This document shows positions 25,823-39,718 of a DNA stretch of 64,000 nt, in pieces. A program made the translations under genes and the position numbers. This DNA comes from Luscinia megarhynchos (Eukaryota; Chordata; Aves; Passeriformes; Turdidae), in NCBI GenBank assembly GCA_034336665.1, contig CM067566.1, positions 17,280,330-17,344,329 on the forward strand, in the 5' to 3' direction. The notes under the pieces were generated by a model. The model was not told the origin of the DNA. It was given only the letters and a program-made list of their open reading frames with translations, and searched no databases. How positions within the stretch are numbered: the first letter of the stretch is position 1; each line of letters opens with the position of its first letter.

Positions 25823-26548
25823 GGAAGAAACAAGCCACCTCAAAACCAGTGTCAAATGCAGGTCTCAAAAGTATGTGTTGATTCCACAGCACAAAGTCAC
25901 TTTAAATCCCCTAGTCCCTCGTTTCCACTCCCTGAGAGGAATCAAACCAAACAGAGAATAGCTTACATTGCCAAGACCTGGGAGCTTGTTGTAAGAATAA
26001 CTAGTTCTTGACATTTGAAATTACTCTGGTTCAAACCTTTTTGATCTTTCTTATTAGCCCTCTGTCTTGAGAAATAAAAATATGATAATCAGAAAGTACA
26101 TAGTTGGGTTTAGGGTATTCTATGGTCACCCTTTCTGGCTCTGGAAATAAAGGCACTTTGAAAGATTATGCATGGATATCTGGAATTCATTCTGCACAGT
26201 CTGTGAAATGACAGATCTTTTTTCTTAATTACACCAGCTATCAGTCTGACACCTGTAGTTAACCATTCAGTCCTAGGAATCTCTTCTGATACCTTTTATT
26301 CTTCCACCAGGAGCACAGCAGCAGAATGGCATGTGGATGCTGAGGTGTTTATGCACAGAGCCACAGGCTGCCCTGCATCCCCTGGGTGGCTGTTCTCCAG
26401 CATTATGGACTGACAGCTGCAGTGTTAACAAGTGTTTGGAGAGAAATGAGTGTGCCATAGCCAACTCTCACAACTTCTGATGAGGTGCTTTTGGTGGCTG
26501 GAGCATCCCCGGAGTCAACGTGCCATGGGTGCTAAGTCCCCATCTCTG

Positions 26549-26760
26549 CATCCCATCCATCCATCCATCCCATCCCATCCCATCCATCCCCATCCCCATC
26601 CCCATCCCCATCCCCATCCCATCCCATCCCATCCCATCCCATCCCATCCCATCCCATCCCATCCCATCCCATCCCATCCCATCCCATCCCATCCCATCCC
26701 ATCCCATCCCATCCCATCCCATCCCATCCCATCCCATCCCATCCCATCCCATCCCATCCC
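26549..26760 (+). repeat. CATC / CCCCAT / (ATCCC)29 compound repeat
   Basis: Short CATC units pass into several CCCCAT units (about 26588-26615) and then 29 perfect ATCCC units (26616-26760). The minus strand reads GGGAT and GGGGAT, so successive G3-G4 runs are separated by two bases, a strong G-quadruplex arrangement. Open frames encoding SHPIP or GWDGM repeats are by-products of the period-5 array. Confidence 0.97.
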
Positions 26761-27705
26761 AGCCACTGCTCTTCCTCAAACCTCCCCCTGCTGCAGCAAT
26801 GAATCATATGTGGAGGGTTTTCCACAAGCTGGGTTTATTGAGCTGTGTTACAGGAAAATACAGCTCAGACAGCCCCACTGCAGCCAAAACAATCTGTCAT
26901 TTTTAATTCTTCCTGTCACCTCATTAGGTGTATAGCTAGAGTGACAGTACAAAAACCTAAACAGCGAGAAAACACCAACAGCAAAACTCAAATACAATGT
27001 TTCCACAGCTCCCACTCAGAGTTTAACATAAATATCAAGGCAGCAGAAGATTCATTGACCAAACATATGTGACTTGGTACTATATATAACAAAGTGACAT
27101 GCAGAATGGTCTCAATAGGCATATAAAGCAATTAAAATAACTGTGCTTCAAAGCATTGTACTATAACATAAAAGGTCATCTCTATAAACATGAAAAATAT
27201 GACTGTGGTTTTTTCCTACATGCAGACACCCTAATACCCAGCTAGAGGTTCTATTCTAAAAGGTAATCTTTAAAAATCTGAAAACATGCCATGTCCTGCA
27301 TCATTCTCCCTCAGACCATGTCTTTCCATCAATGGTTAATATTTTAAGTGAACATAATAGGAAACATTATTGAGGCTGACTATATGTCAGAAGAAAATAC
27401 TGTTCTGAGTACAAAATATTTACCCTGTGCATACACATGATGGTGAAGGAAACCCTGGCTAACCTGTGAAAATGAAAAGCCCTTTCTTTCTTTCCTCCTA
27501 GAGCTTGCTTGTTCTCACATTAAGGCATTAAAGTTGTATTCCAACGGAGACTGCAGAGAGTACGTTTTGAGGACTCTGATAATTTTTGCAGTAACACTCT
27601 GAGTTTGTGATAATAATGTTTATGCACAGATGTAAAGAATGTGCTGACAGATTAAAAAGGAGTCAGCTGGTGTTTGCACAGCATTCATTTTTATTTAAGG
27701 GGAGT

Positions 27706-27737
27706 GAAAAAAAAAAAAAGAAAGGGAAAAAAAAAAG
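27706..27737 (+). repeat. A-rich tract
   Basis: Two long A runs separated by gaaaggg. Low-complexity sequence with no adjoining retroelement recognised. Confidence 0.7.
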
Positions 27738-28772
27738 GTACTACACCTGGCTGTGAACAAACAGCTTTTACAGAAGTAGAAGTAGTTTGGTATATTGCAG
27801 CTCCCTAAACCCTTCCTGCATTAATTCAAAAATTCAAGTTATGGGCACACCAGAGAATCACATGGGTTTTTTTTAACTACAGTTAGAGAATTCACTTTGA
27901 CTGGTTTTCCTACCAATATTAACAGGAATCTTATCCCAGACAGCAGTATTAAGGAAGGTGTTTAAAAAAAACTTTTATTTGTTGCAGACACAGTCCTCAC
28001 TTTGGAGACCCTTCTTCCTTACATATTGTACTTGTAATGCTGTAATGCCCCTAAAGGTGTCTTGAAGGGTAGTGAAGGTACAAATGTAGCATATGGCAAT
28101 AGGTACCTGCTATTTCTTAATATGCAGCTATAGTATTTTGAAGCTAATTGATGTACTGAAACCTCATATTTATCAATTGTGTACCATGGGAAAAGATGAC
28201 AGGTAATGTCATTTTCTCTCCAGTCGATCAGAGAGACTGCCCTGATCAATACCTGCAGAAGGATGCAGCAGCTACCTCTGGAGGAAGCATACTGATTTAG
28301 GCAAAAAAACAAAACACCAAAAGAAAAGGAGAAGCAGCAAAAAATATTCAGTTGGAAGAAATACTCATTTGGAAAGCTGAATCATGCAGAAACTGTCAAC
28401 TTCACAACAGACTCCACAATTGCAATGGGTAACCTCAAGCCATGCTTCCCTTTTCTGAAGGATTTGCCTTTCAACCTAATTAGAGCAGGAACTGAGCGAT
28501 CAGATGTCCCTTGCTCCTTTTGAAAAATGACTGGGAAAACTCCATGTAATCAGGAGGTATTTAGGATTTCCATTGACTTTCAATTTTCTTGGTTCATCTG
28601 TTCTCTTTCAGAACATTTGATGCTAGTCTTTTCTAAACTGTATGTTGAATTTGCTTTAATCAGATGTCTTTGTAGCAGGCATTAGGTCATTTACTGTTTG
28701 ATTTTTTTTCTGTGAAAATACAGGTTTTCTTAGTTTCAAAAGTGTCCTTTGAAGAAACCTGTCATATTCCAG

Positions 28773-28847
28773 ATAGAGGAAAAGAAAAAAAATTTAAAAA
28801 AGAGAGAGAGAGAGAAAGAGAAGAGGGTGAGGGAGGGAAGTGGGGAG
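28773..28847 (+). repeat. GA-rich purine tract
   Basis: Mostly gaga, gaaa and gggagg on the + strand, broken only by a short tttaa. It is smaller than the purine arrays at 9.9, 18-20 and 25.5 kb but has the same strand polarity. Confidence 0.75.
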
Positions 28848-31800
28848 CAGTCCTGAATTCTGTTCATGCCTCACAGTGGTGGTGGGGAATTGTGGAATTG
28901 TGCAGTTATGAGTGCCACCCTTTTGTACCCAGCACTGCCTCCCCAAGCTCCTTTCTCTGGTGATCTGGGCTCATGCACTGAAGCTGATTAGCATAAGCAG
29001 AGCTTAATATTCAAGTAGACAAATGCTTTTTCTGGTTTTACACCTCCTGACTGTGGAGCTCCCTCCCGCAGCTTTGCTGCCCTGGAACTCTCGAGCCCCC
29101 TTCTTCCTGTTCCATACCTGTTCCTGCATTTAGAGACCCAAACTTAATGTCACCTTACTGCCACCCCCAGATTTTAGCTCCTCATCCAACCCCACCTTTC
29201 TGCTGGCCATTGCAGCCACCTGAAACTCCAGCCTCTTGAACTGTCCCTATAAAACCTAAATTCCTGCTTCTCACAAGGATATTCTAAGTGACACATTCAA
29301 TCAAAGACACTTAACTAAGGCTCTGTGGTGAGGAGCAGAGTCTCACACAAGTCAGTGAGTATAGTTTAGCTCAGGTAGGCTGAATTTCTCTTCAGAATGG
29401 AAAGCCTATCTCCAATGCCTGCAGAAAGAGCCCAGGGTAAATATGGTCCTTAGCTCCTAGCCTAGCAAGCCTCAATGAGTGAATAAAGTCAAGTCTCTGT
29501 TTATTTACCTTAAAGTTTATCTTGAAAGAGTATGTTAAACTAGAGAAGTTTGCTGCTATACTTGGCAGTGAGAACTTCTATGGAAAGCCTCTGTTAAAGA
29601 AAAATGTAGTCCCCTCTAAGACATGTATGCTTTTTAGAGGGAACTCTCATTATATTTAAAATTCAAAAATAGTAGAAGTTGCTGAACACCACCAAAAAAC
29701 AAGCCATAAACCATCTTGAAAATCTATTTAATTTTCCTAATACACATTTCTAAGATTAATATCTCCTTGGATTATGAAGCAGTAGAAGCTGTGGTACTGT
29801 TTGGGACATGGAAAGAATTAATTGTGTAATGCCAACAGAAAAGGTGCTGAGGTAGCTGGTAATTGACAGAGTTAATGAAGTAAATTAAGCAGGTACAATA
29901 TAGATGAAGTTGTCCCCTGCAGGGTGATTGGCCACTGGGGAAATAATGTGACAGTTGTCTTTGTGTTAAAATAATGTGGTACTCCTTCTTTGCCAGATCT
30001 TATCTGCAATGAGAGATGAAAGAGGTCTTGCAAGGATACCCAGATCCTCCTATAGCACATGCTGTGCTTGAATCTGGCAAGTAAGGAAAAGATTAAAAGG
30101 GGGCAAAGAGTGTAATGGCTGTCTGTAAAGCATTAGACTATTTCCCACAACCCACACATGAATTATCCACTATTGAAAAGTAATAATTTGACACTGTTTT
30201 CTATAATCCTCCCTCCTACACTACAATGCACTGGTGCTGTCTGGGGATGAATGGGAACTGAATTTGGCTTGCCAATTTTTCTGGAAGTTGATTATTTTTA
30301 GATATTGTTTTAATAATTAGCTAACTAGCTCCCAAAGAGTACAATGCATTTAGACAGCAAAAGATGGTTTTGAGAGTAATATAGATTTTGTATTATTATC
30401 TCCTCCTATTGTATGTGCATATTATCATTGAAACAGCAGGGAAAATATCAGATGGAAATAGAGCTCAACCTCTCAATTATACTAAGCTCTGTGGTCAGCA
30501 TTGGTTCCAAAAGAGGCGTGTAGAGCATAGAGTAATGAAAAATCATTGATAGCATCAGTTTGGTGTCTAAATAATCTATTGTGCTACTCCAGCCTTGTTC
30601 TTACTAAAAGTATCTCAGAAGATGAACTAGCTTTTTTTGGCCATCAGATCTCAAAACACCTGAAACTTTCTTTCTTGATTTCCTCAGGTGCTGACAGCAT
30701 GCTCTGGCATGGACACATGAAAATTATACAAGATTTTATTTCTTGAAGTTGTAGCTGTTGACATTTTCGTAGTTGATAATTATCTGCTTATAGTGGAAGT
30801 GAGTTAGCTGTTATTGGGCCTTTGAGCTTTTCAATGTGGTTTTATTCTCATCAACATATTCTAAATCCAGGAGTCCTTTTCAGAGAGTCCTAAAGAGAGT
30901 GATATTTAGAGAGAGAAGTGATTCTTAGCAAACATCTGACTGAGAACATAGCCTAAGAAAATATTTCTAAGCATCACATGGCAAACTATTTTCTAATTTT
31001 CAAAATGCAGTAAAGAAAGATTAAATGCAAACACTTGTTCATTGTAGGAGTTAAGTTTACAATAATCAAAATCTCTTTCCCCAGTCTTTCTTATGGCTCT
31101 AAGATTTGTGCAGCCATTTGTTAGTATGTTATCCAGAGCAAGAACCTGGATGTAAGAACATTTTCAACAGAGCTTCTTACCATGGGAATTGGAAAAGCAC
31201 TTCCTGAAAATTTATCACAGACCACAGTTTAAAATATTTTTGTGCCCAAAGAGTCTCAGGTGATGCTATTAAGAAAGCATAAAATACCACAAAATACCAG
31301 GAGAGCAAACCAACTCGCAATTATCTGATGCATTTTTCTGGTATCCAGATCTGCCTTTTGGGAGTGCTAACTCAATAAATAATCACTATACATAAACAAA
31401 GTATGGGCTATAACTCTCAAAAAACTTAGAATTGTCTTCAAGGTGTTTTGCTTTGTTTGACAAAATACTCTTTGGGGATGTGCTAATGGATAAAGCTGAA
31501 GATCCAAAGAAAGGGAACTTGATCCATTTGAAATAGTATAGAAGGCTGAAACAAAAGGAAAAATGTGCTGGTATCACTCAAAAAGTGCTGACTTCCTGCT
31601 GTAGGTCACCTCACCAGCCCACCTCTGCCACAAAATAGGGTAATTAAAAAGTGCTGATTTTCTGTGCTAGCAAGATTTCTCTCTTTTCAACTCTTGTTTA
31701 GGACCAACCAACAAGACAGAATATGTTATGTGTGAGTACAGAGTTTGTACCTTACAGACTGCCTTAAAAATAAGAGATACCATAAAACCCCCCAAAATCA

Positions 31801-34800
31801 GATCAACCAAAGCCCTCCTAATATATTAATAATAATTAACGAAGGCTGAACTCATGTTTTCTATCTCAAGGCTTTGTACATATATCCATCCACACCATAC
31901 CACTGCAATTAACTACAACTGACACAGGTGCAAATTGCATGTGCCTGAATGAGATACTCTGATGCTCAGGCTGACAGCGTGTCCTATACAGTGCAAGGCA
32001 TGAAATTGTAAAACACAATGACCATTTTACAAATACTAGCCAAAGCAAGAGACTAGTCATCTCTCCCTCCCTTTCATCTCCTCACTAAATATACTAAATG
32101 TATCCTTTTCTAAATCTCTGTGCAAGTATTTGAAGGGCAGCAAGTCTGAGCCGGTTGTGAGGGATTAATTGAATTTACAAGGGGATTGTGCTGTGTGCAA
32201 CATCTCAATTAACTTACTTGTTAAATAGGTAATGGCACTTGACTGTTAAGTTGTGAAGGAACTTGTTAAATGGATATTGCTACTTATTTAAAGGATATGG
32301 TCTGTGGTCTGGCTAAATAATTAGGACTCCAAACCTAAACAGTATAAAAGGTGAGGATAGATGACAAAAGGAGCCCTGCCTCCTCACTCAGATACTTTCA
32401 TCTATTTCACAGTACTTGAATGAGATGACATTTTTTTCTCAGACTTGAAACACTGTTGACCAAAGATACTCAGAGAAGGAACAAACCACATTCAGATGAA
32501 AATTGTAAACTCTGATGTCCTATGAAATCTGTGGAAATTGGCTTTTGGTTTGAGATTTGTTTGTTTAGCTTTGGGGGGTGGGGTTTTGGTGGGTTTTTTG
32601 TTTGCTTTCTCCTAGTAAATAACTTTTCAGATCTCTGCTGAACCAATCAAGAGTAGAGATAAGATATGGAATATATTTCTTGAAAAAATCAACAGCTTCA
32701 TGCTCCTCCTAAAAGGTACTTTTTTATTTTTCCTTTCATTCCAAAAGTTTTCCCTTACATCAGTAGCTTCCTTAACAACAGGGATAACTGAGCTTGAAAG
32801 GGTTTTACTCTGAAATGTCAATGTTGTTTACTTCCTCTGCTCTTCATTTCAGCATTTTGGCCTGAGTTTTCAGATATTGGTATGTGGGAATCATAAATCA
32901 TGGGGAATAGATACATAGAAAATGAAATAGTATGGTCCATCTACTTAGTTTTCAAGGAACTTTGAGTCTACAGCTCCCCAGTTGTCAGCACCAAGTTTTT
33001 GTGCAATCAATTATTTTATTTTTGAAGGAAGCTAAGGGGAAAAGAAAAAATACTACTCCATTATCAGGTTTCACCAAAGTTTGAAGAGTATGTTTGATCT
33101 GGAGTTCTGCGTAGGAACATGTCTAATTTTAATTAAAGCAAACTGTTACAGAATGTACAGACTTCAAGTTTCAGTTTGATTCTCCCTAGGTACAGACCAT
33201 CTTATAAATACAGTGGCATCTCTCTGAAAGTGAGACAGACTCTCTAACCTCTTGTAGAATGCATAAAATCCTGCACATATGTCATGTGGCTGCCACCTTT
33301 CCTTCTCGTGGGACAGAAACTCCTGGCAACCACTTCAGAACTTCAAAGAATGTGGGGGTTTTATGAAGGTTTATCAAATAAAAACAAAGCTTTACATTGT
33401 TTAAAGCATCATCCACGATTCTTTTTAAAGGATAATTCCTTTTCTTAGCATTTAGCTTATGCTTCTCAGCTGGATATAGGGAAACTAAATGGAAGAAAAG
33501 GAAGTGTTTTCCCTGTAGATTCTAAGAAAAACAATGCTTCTGCTTGAGAAATGACATTGTTTTAGTGGCTTCCACTTAACTTACTTCACAAGAAAAAGAT
33601 CAGGGAAGAGTTTGCTATTGGGACAGTTGCAAAATTTTCTGCAAATGGAGCTGGAATATATCTTTGCAGAAGATGGAGGCTGCTTTTTGAAAGGCCATTT
33701 TCAACAGGTGGTAACTCGAGTTGCAGGAGCTCTGCATCCCCCAGCACGAGTCTGTAAGCAGGGCTGGCCCTTGGCACTGCACAGTATTGGCTCTGAAGCC
33801 AACAAAGCTGCACCTGAGGCCAGGAGCTCCCAAGATGTGATTGCAGAACTGATGGTTACAGTTTGGCTATTTTTGCAAGGCTCTGACATACTCGCCTGCG
33901 TGGGCTATGGTCATCTTCTGCATTTCTGCATGTGCAATCAACACAAGGGGAGTGGAAGAAGAAAATTTCACTCTCCCATGGAAACAGAGGCAAGCATTGA
34001 AAACACAGTGCATTTCAATAAGCTGTAATTACAAATACAAATTCATCGACTAAGCTTGGGTATGCAATTAGTGGACTAATTATGCTGTAATTGTAGCTGA
34101 ATACCAAAACAGATGACCATGTGCCAGCCTCCAGCCCACCCAGTTGTCTTTGTGTCACTGCTCCTACGCACAGTAGTGTCTATGGTCTTGTGCCTCTCCT
34201 GCTGAAAATAGGAATCCAGCAGATGGGTAAATGTTATGAGTTGCTTCTTCCAGTTCTTCCATTCTATATTTACAATCAGCTTGCTTTCATAATAACTGTG
34301 CCTGAGACCCTGTTGGGATGTATTGTCTCAGCAGAAAATCAGAACTGGTGCCCAGCTTGGAGTCAAAGAAGACACACTTTGGAAAAGTGCTGCTGTCCTT
34401 GTTCTGTGTATCTATGGGCAGATAAGAGGTGTGCTGATTCCACAGGTATCAAGGTGCCTAATTCTCTCTTGTGTTGACAAATTTAGCAATATGAGCCACT
34501 AATGGCAGGTTTCACCAAACCTGAGCTCCTTGGTTGAACTGGCCAGGTTGGTTGAACGCCCCCAGAATAATCAATGCACTGAGCCAGCTCCAGCAGGTGA
34601 TGGCACATGGACACAGCTGAGCAGAGAGGAGCCTGGCTTACTGTGCTGCCAGCTGGGAAAGTCCAGGCCTAAATCAGTCCTCTGAGGACTTCACCCGAGA
34701 TCAGGCAAATAGTTTGTAGCAAAGGGAAGGAATCAACCCTGAGGCTTTTTTTTCTTCACTTACAGCAAATTAACTCCTTGTTTTATATGGCTTTGTGTAA

Positions 34801-37800
34801 GTTTGTCTGAAGTTTTCTGAATGTACTGATGCCATGAGCAATGTCTGAATGTCAGTATTTTGATTACCATTCGTATGCATACGTTTCAGTAAAATTATTT
34901 TAGCTAACAATAAAAATACCTTTTATACAACACCTCACAAGTTTTGGCAATGTATTGTTTTAATGTACTTAGTTCAGTGAAAAATCTGTTGGTTTAAGCT
35001 ATCTGCCATTAGTTTCAATTAAAACATATTGATCTGAGTAAATGTTGGTTAGTAAGTTTTGCCTGACGGTGGAAAAATATTTGCTTAAGCAAAAATTGCA
35101 TTAGTATTTAGTCATGTAGTTTAGGCTGGGGACTCTCCTAGCATCAGTAGAGCTGTTCAAGTATCAATAAATTTCTCTAAATATAAATGAAAATATATTT
35201 TCTGAAATTAAAAAAGCTGATTACAGTAATATTGGAATAGTGTGCATTTTGATTCAAGTAAACTTGGTTTTGATAGAGTAAGCATTCAGTCAGGAATACT
35301 GTAATATGAAAACCCTGAAAACTCAAGCTCTTTGTGGGGAGCTAGACTTTCACATGGAAAGCCAGGCTTTCTTCTTTAAACTCAGAGCCAAAAAACAATA
35401 TAAAACCAATAATAAAATAATTTTGGTAGCCATAGATAGTAGGAAAACATGGGTGCAGGCTGGGAAATGCAGCTGTTTTAAAGTACTGTATGCACATTAT
35501 TTGTGGGATTAATTTTAATCCAAAGCATAAAGGATATACATAGGAATAAAAAGCATGCAAGCAGTAAGGCTGATAAACCAGTCCTTTATTGGTTCTATAA
35601 AGACTGGAAGCCCTTGGGGCCCTGGTCTGCAAGCAGAAGAGTACCCTCACCTTGGGATAAAAGATGGACATGCCTGCCTAACTCTGTCCTCAGCTTCCTG
35701 CACTCACATGTAGATGATAACTACCCAGCACTGCCAGCCAGAGAGCAGGTTAAATCTACCCCACAGTGGTTTGCTCAGAGCCATGCAGCAGTTCAGCTCC
35801 ATGGTTCAGATTGAAAAGCTCAGGAGATTTAGAATGGTGATTGTACATGATTCTTCAGAGAATGCATACATCCTGCCCATTTGTTAGCTGCTTACACAGA
35901 GCTGTTTATTTTAGAGAGGTTTTTTACTGTAATGTCATCTATTCAAGTTAAAAAAAAAATCCTGGATAGAAAGCAGCAGATTTTATCTTTGTGGGTTTGT
36001 CTGGGGCAGCAGGACTTCCAAGTTTCCTTCTCTTTCCCATGTGTGGGCGTGTGCAGAGAAGAAATAATGTATTCATAGGTTTTTGTATCTGCCGCTTGTC
36101 CTGTGTTTCAATGCACACTTTGTCTGGTAGAAGTGCCTGGGACAGTGTTTCTATGTGTGTGCTCCTTTCACAAGCAGCAGGAGACTGACAAAAGCACCAG
36201 CAGCACTGTGAGGCACTCTGGCAAGGGCACAGCAGCACAGAGGTGTGGGGCAGTGTTCAGGGGTATCACTTCAGCTAGGCACACACTCTCACCTCTTATT
36301 TCACCACTCTCATTCCCTCAGTATCTTTGATTGTTAATTGGAGGCTAAAAACCAAAAATCTCTTTAGCTGTGTGGTCACAGTTGCTGGCCAGAAGTTCCT
36401 ATAGTTTTGGCTAGCTGCTTCCATAAAGTTGTGGTTTTAAATAAAGAACCTCAACTCATTGACTTCTAAAAGTTGTTCTCTTTTTTAAAATTCTCTAGTA
36501 ACAATAGTTAAATCCCATTACTACATATGCTTACATAATAAAACAGAAATTCATACTTGAAAATGTGGTATATATAACTTTCACATTGGGGTAGACCTCT
36601 CAGACTGTATGTCACATAACAATTATAGCAGCCATTAACCTGGAAAAGAAAAAAACTGTGCAAGTGTGAAAATGAGAGATGAAATCCAGGTGCATTCCTA
36701 CAATGGAATGTATGGATCAGTAAGCTGCTCTTGGGGCAAGACAGGGCAGGAAAATCAGCCACAGCACTAAGCAGTCAGCATCATACCCAATATTTAATTA
36801 CCAACTGTTAAACAAAAGTAAGTTGAGAGCTTCATAAACAAAGAAAAACTCAGATTAAAAGCTGAACCCTATCATCCAGCACCTTTTCTAAAGCTGGGAC
36901 ACTAACAAAAACCTTTGTTAATTTCCTTCAACTCTAATTTTAATTCATCATCACAGAGTGGGAAAGAAGGAAGGATCATTCTCTTCCTTGATGTTCATGT
37001 TTGCTTTTATTTCTTAACGTTCTTAGACATTGCCAATATTGCTGAACTGGCAGAGGGATTTGCATCAGAGCAAATCTCAGCTGGCTTTTTAACCCAATAA
37101 TGTTAAGAGATTGCTTCTTCCCCATTTCAGTGAGTATTTACCCCAAGCAAGTTAACACTGCAAAAACAGAAATCATTCAAATAGGCTTTTCTGATTGAAA
37201 ACATACAGGGACCTTCCCTCTCCCTCCCCCATTCACCTCAGTGGGAGTTTCTGAATGAATAATTAAAGACAAAGTTATCTTCAGAGGTTGAAGAATTAAG
37301 TCTGTTTTTGAAGCAATGAGATAATGGGTACCCAAGAAGGCAGAGAACAAAGTTGCTTTCAGCATGATCCCAGTCACTTAGGGGGTAAGTCTCAGAGACA
37401 CAGAAGCTCTCTCAACCAAAGCCAGCCCCAGCTTCCAAAATCCCAGCAAAACACAGATGACAGAGCAGAATACAGAAAAGCAAGAATACTTACATTATAG
37501 GATTTACTTTAATCCATATCATAAAACTAGGTCAGATGACTATCTGAGCAGGTAAGAATGAAATGAAGAACAATAAGTGCAACAAATAAGAAAGAAGGGA
37601 AAGTTAAGGTGGAAGAGCAAGACAGAGAAAATACTGTACTAGGCCTAAGCAGCAAAACATGCACATTGCTGCTGGAAGTTTAATACTATACATGTGTGAG
37701 CATAAAACTCAAGGAAGGTATCCCATAAGGGAGTAGAGGTGGCATTTATGTGACAGATAAATTGTCTTTATTTTTTTTCATGTTCACAGTAATAATACTT

Positions 37801-39661
37801 TGATGCCATCTATACTAGTTTCAGACCAGGAATACTGGCTTTCCTGACACTACTCCAAGCAATTCATGGATTGTTCTTTGCCCAGCAAGCTGAGGTGATG
37901 TAGAGTGGTCCAATTTCCTATTTGCTGAGTCAAGGTTGGGGCACAGAAGCTCTGCAAGGTGAATCAGTTGTGGGATTTTCCTGCCTGTGTGCATGAAAGG
38001 TATGTATTTTATGAGAACTCCAGACTTCAGTCATTTTCATACATTATTATATTTTTCCTAAAATTTCAAATTCTAGGGAAGTTTTTCCAAAAATGGAGAG
38101 AGAAGAGAGTGGGCAAACATTTATGAGAAAGGAAAAAAAGTTATTTACGGCGAAGCTGAACTCCATCACATGAGTGACTATTCTAATAAATGTTTGACTT
38201 TTCTCACCCACTTTCTGGAGAGAGATTCAGGCTTAAGAAATAAAGTCTCTAAATTAAGAAGCTTAATAATTTCTGAATTTAAGATGACTTGGTGGCTTGT
38301 GGGAGTGCTTAAGGTTTATGCTAGAAATTCCCTAGCATCCCAGGGATCAAGAGTAGAAGCTGATAAGATAACTCGAGGCATGGGAGCAGCATGTCTCACT
38401 CCACTGGCTTTCTTCAGAGAACATTGGTAGCTGGCATGAGGATGAGTCTAGCTCTCTCTGAAAATCATAAAAGAAAGCAGACAGCTACACTATGCTGCCT
38501 CTAGTTACTACCACACATTTCCTCTATGCACAGAAACTTATTTCCATTGCTCCAGTGGCTGTTTTCAGGTTTTCTCATCATGGTGGATTCATTGGCAGAC
38601 AAAGGAAAAGGAAAAAAAAACTTTGTCATAAATAGTATTGATCATCAAATAGCAACATACCTGAGATGGAATCACAGACACCACACTGAGAGCTGGAAAA
38701 CCCTGAAGGCTTTCTAGAAGGGGGATATTTGATCTCCCTGGCCTGTGCTCATTCCTGATGAGCAGTGACAAGTGACCAGGAGGCAGTAATTGGCTTCAAG
38801 GCAGCTTCACTGTGACTGAGTAAGGAAGTGAGATCATATTTTTGCTGTGCAGACCCAACCTAAGGAGCAGCCCAACTGAAAAGACATTTTCTGCAGGCAA
38901 AATTCACCTGTTCTATGATGATATCTGGGTATGATACTCTAATAACATAACTACATTGACTTGTGTTATTCTTTTCATCCATTTTAACCCCTAAATCCTT
39001 TCTAAAAGGGCAAATAAACAAGAAACTCCTACACCCTTATCCCTTCTGTTTTAGGATTTTTCCAAAGATAGGGAGAAGAAGAGGGACAGGAGATTTCAAA
39101 GGCTTCTTGCACCTGTCAGACCACCCTGCCCTGCACCTGTGAAGCTGCTTTTCACACAGCCTCTCTGCTCACATGTGGCAGCAATATGCTGAGTGCAACA
39201 CAGCAATGTGTATTACACAGCTCAGTTACTTAGATACTGCATTTAACTAGAGACACTTATTGCCATCAATTAATGGTTAGCCAGTGTGACTGAACACCGG
39301 AAAATGCTCTCTGTGAACGTTTGTTTCAGTTCCTAGTGAAATTTGCCTGCAATCGCATTCCTTCTGCCTACACTTCTCACAAATGAGCTATTCAGTAGTT
39401 TTATGCTAGGCCAGGAATATGCACTGAAAGTGGAGCTACTTGAAACAGTTTCCAGTTCAACATTAAAAAAAGAAAAGGAAAGGGTGGGTCTGTGTTCTCA
39501 GATATGAACAGGAGTGAGAAATGAAAATTGAAACTGATTTTAAAATTTTTAACCATGTCAATGGCAAGTTTCTAAATAGCAGCAAGTAGTAAGCAATAGT
39601 AAGCAAGTAGCACAGTCTTTTGTGCTCCACTGAAGTAAGGGCATCACTGCAGGACACAACT

Positions 39662-39718
39662 GTATATATGCTTTATATACATACATACATATATATACAT
39701 ATGCATATGTGTATGCAT
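39662..39718. repeat. TA/CATA-rich microsatellite
   Basis: Interrupted TATA, CATA and CATATG steps over about 57 bp, self-complementary in places and likely easily melted. Confidence 0.7.

Larger units (their letters stand above)
26761..39661. other. Stretch without a recognised gene (26.8-39.7 kb)
   Basis: Mostly unique AT-rich DNA. It holds A-rich tracts (27706-27737), a purine tract (28773-28847), a G/T-rich stretch (32571-32600), and isolated splice-like segments at 32853-32879 and 34766-34796. The 138-codon frame at 33.61-34.03 kb lies in a locally GC-richer patch where both strands are open in several frames, so I do not call it. Nothing else assigned. Confidence 0.45.

Noticed and set aside
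26450..26935. Reading frames of SHPIP or GWDGM repeats
   Set aside because: Products of the ATCCC pentanucleotide array, open in several frames on both strands.
33586..34028. 138-codon plus-strand frame, the longest outside the repeats
   Set aside because: Starts at a non-ATG codon, overlaps open minus-strand frames in the same GC-richer patch, shows no family motif, and is within the length expected by chance in 64 kb.
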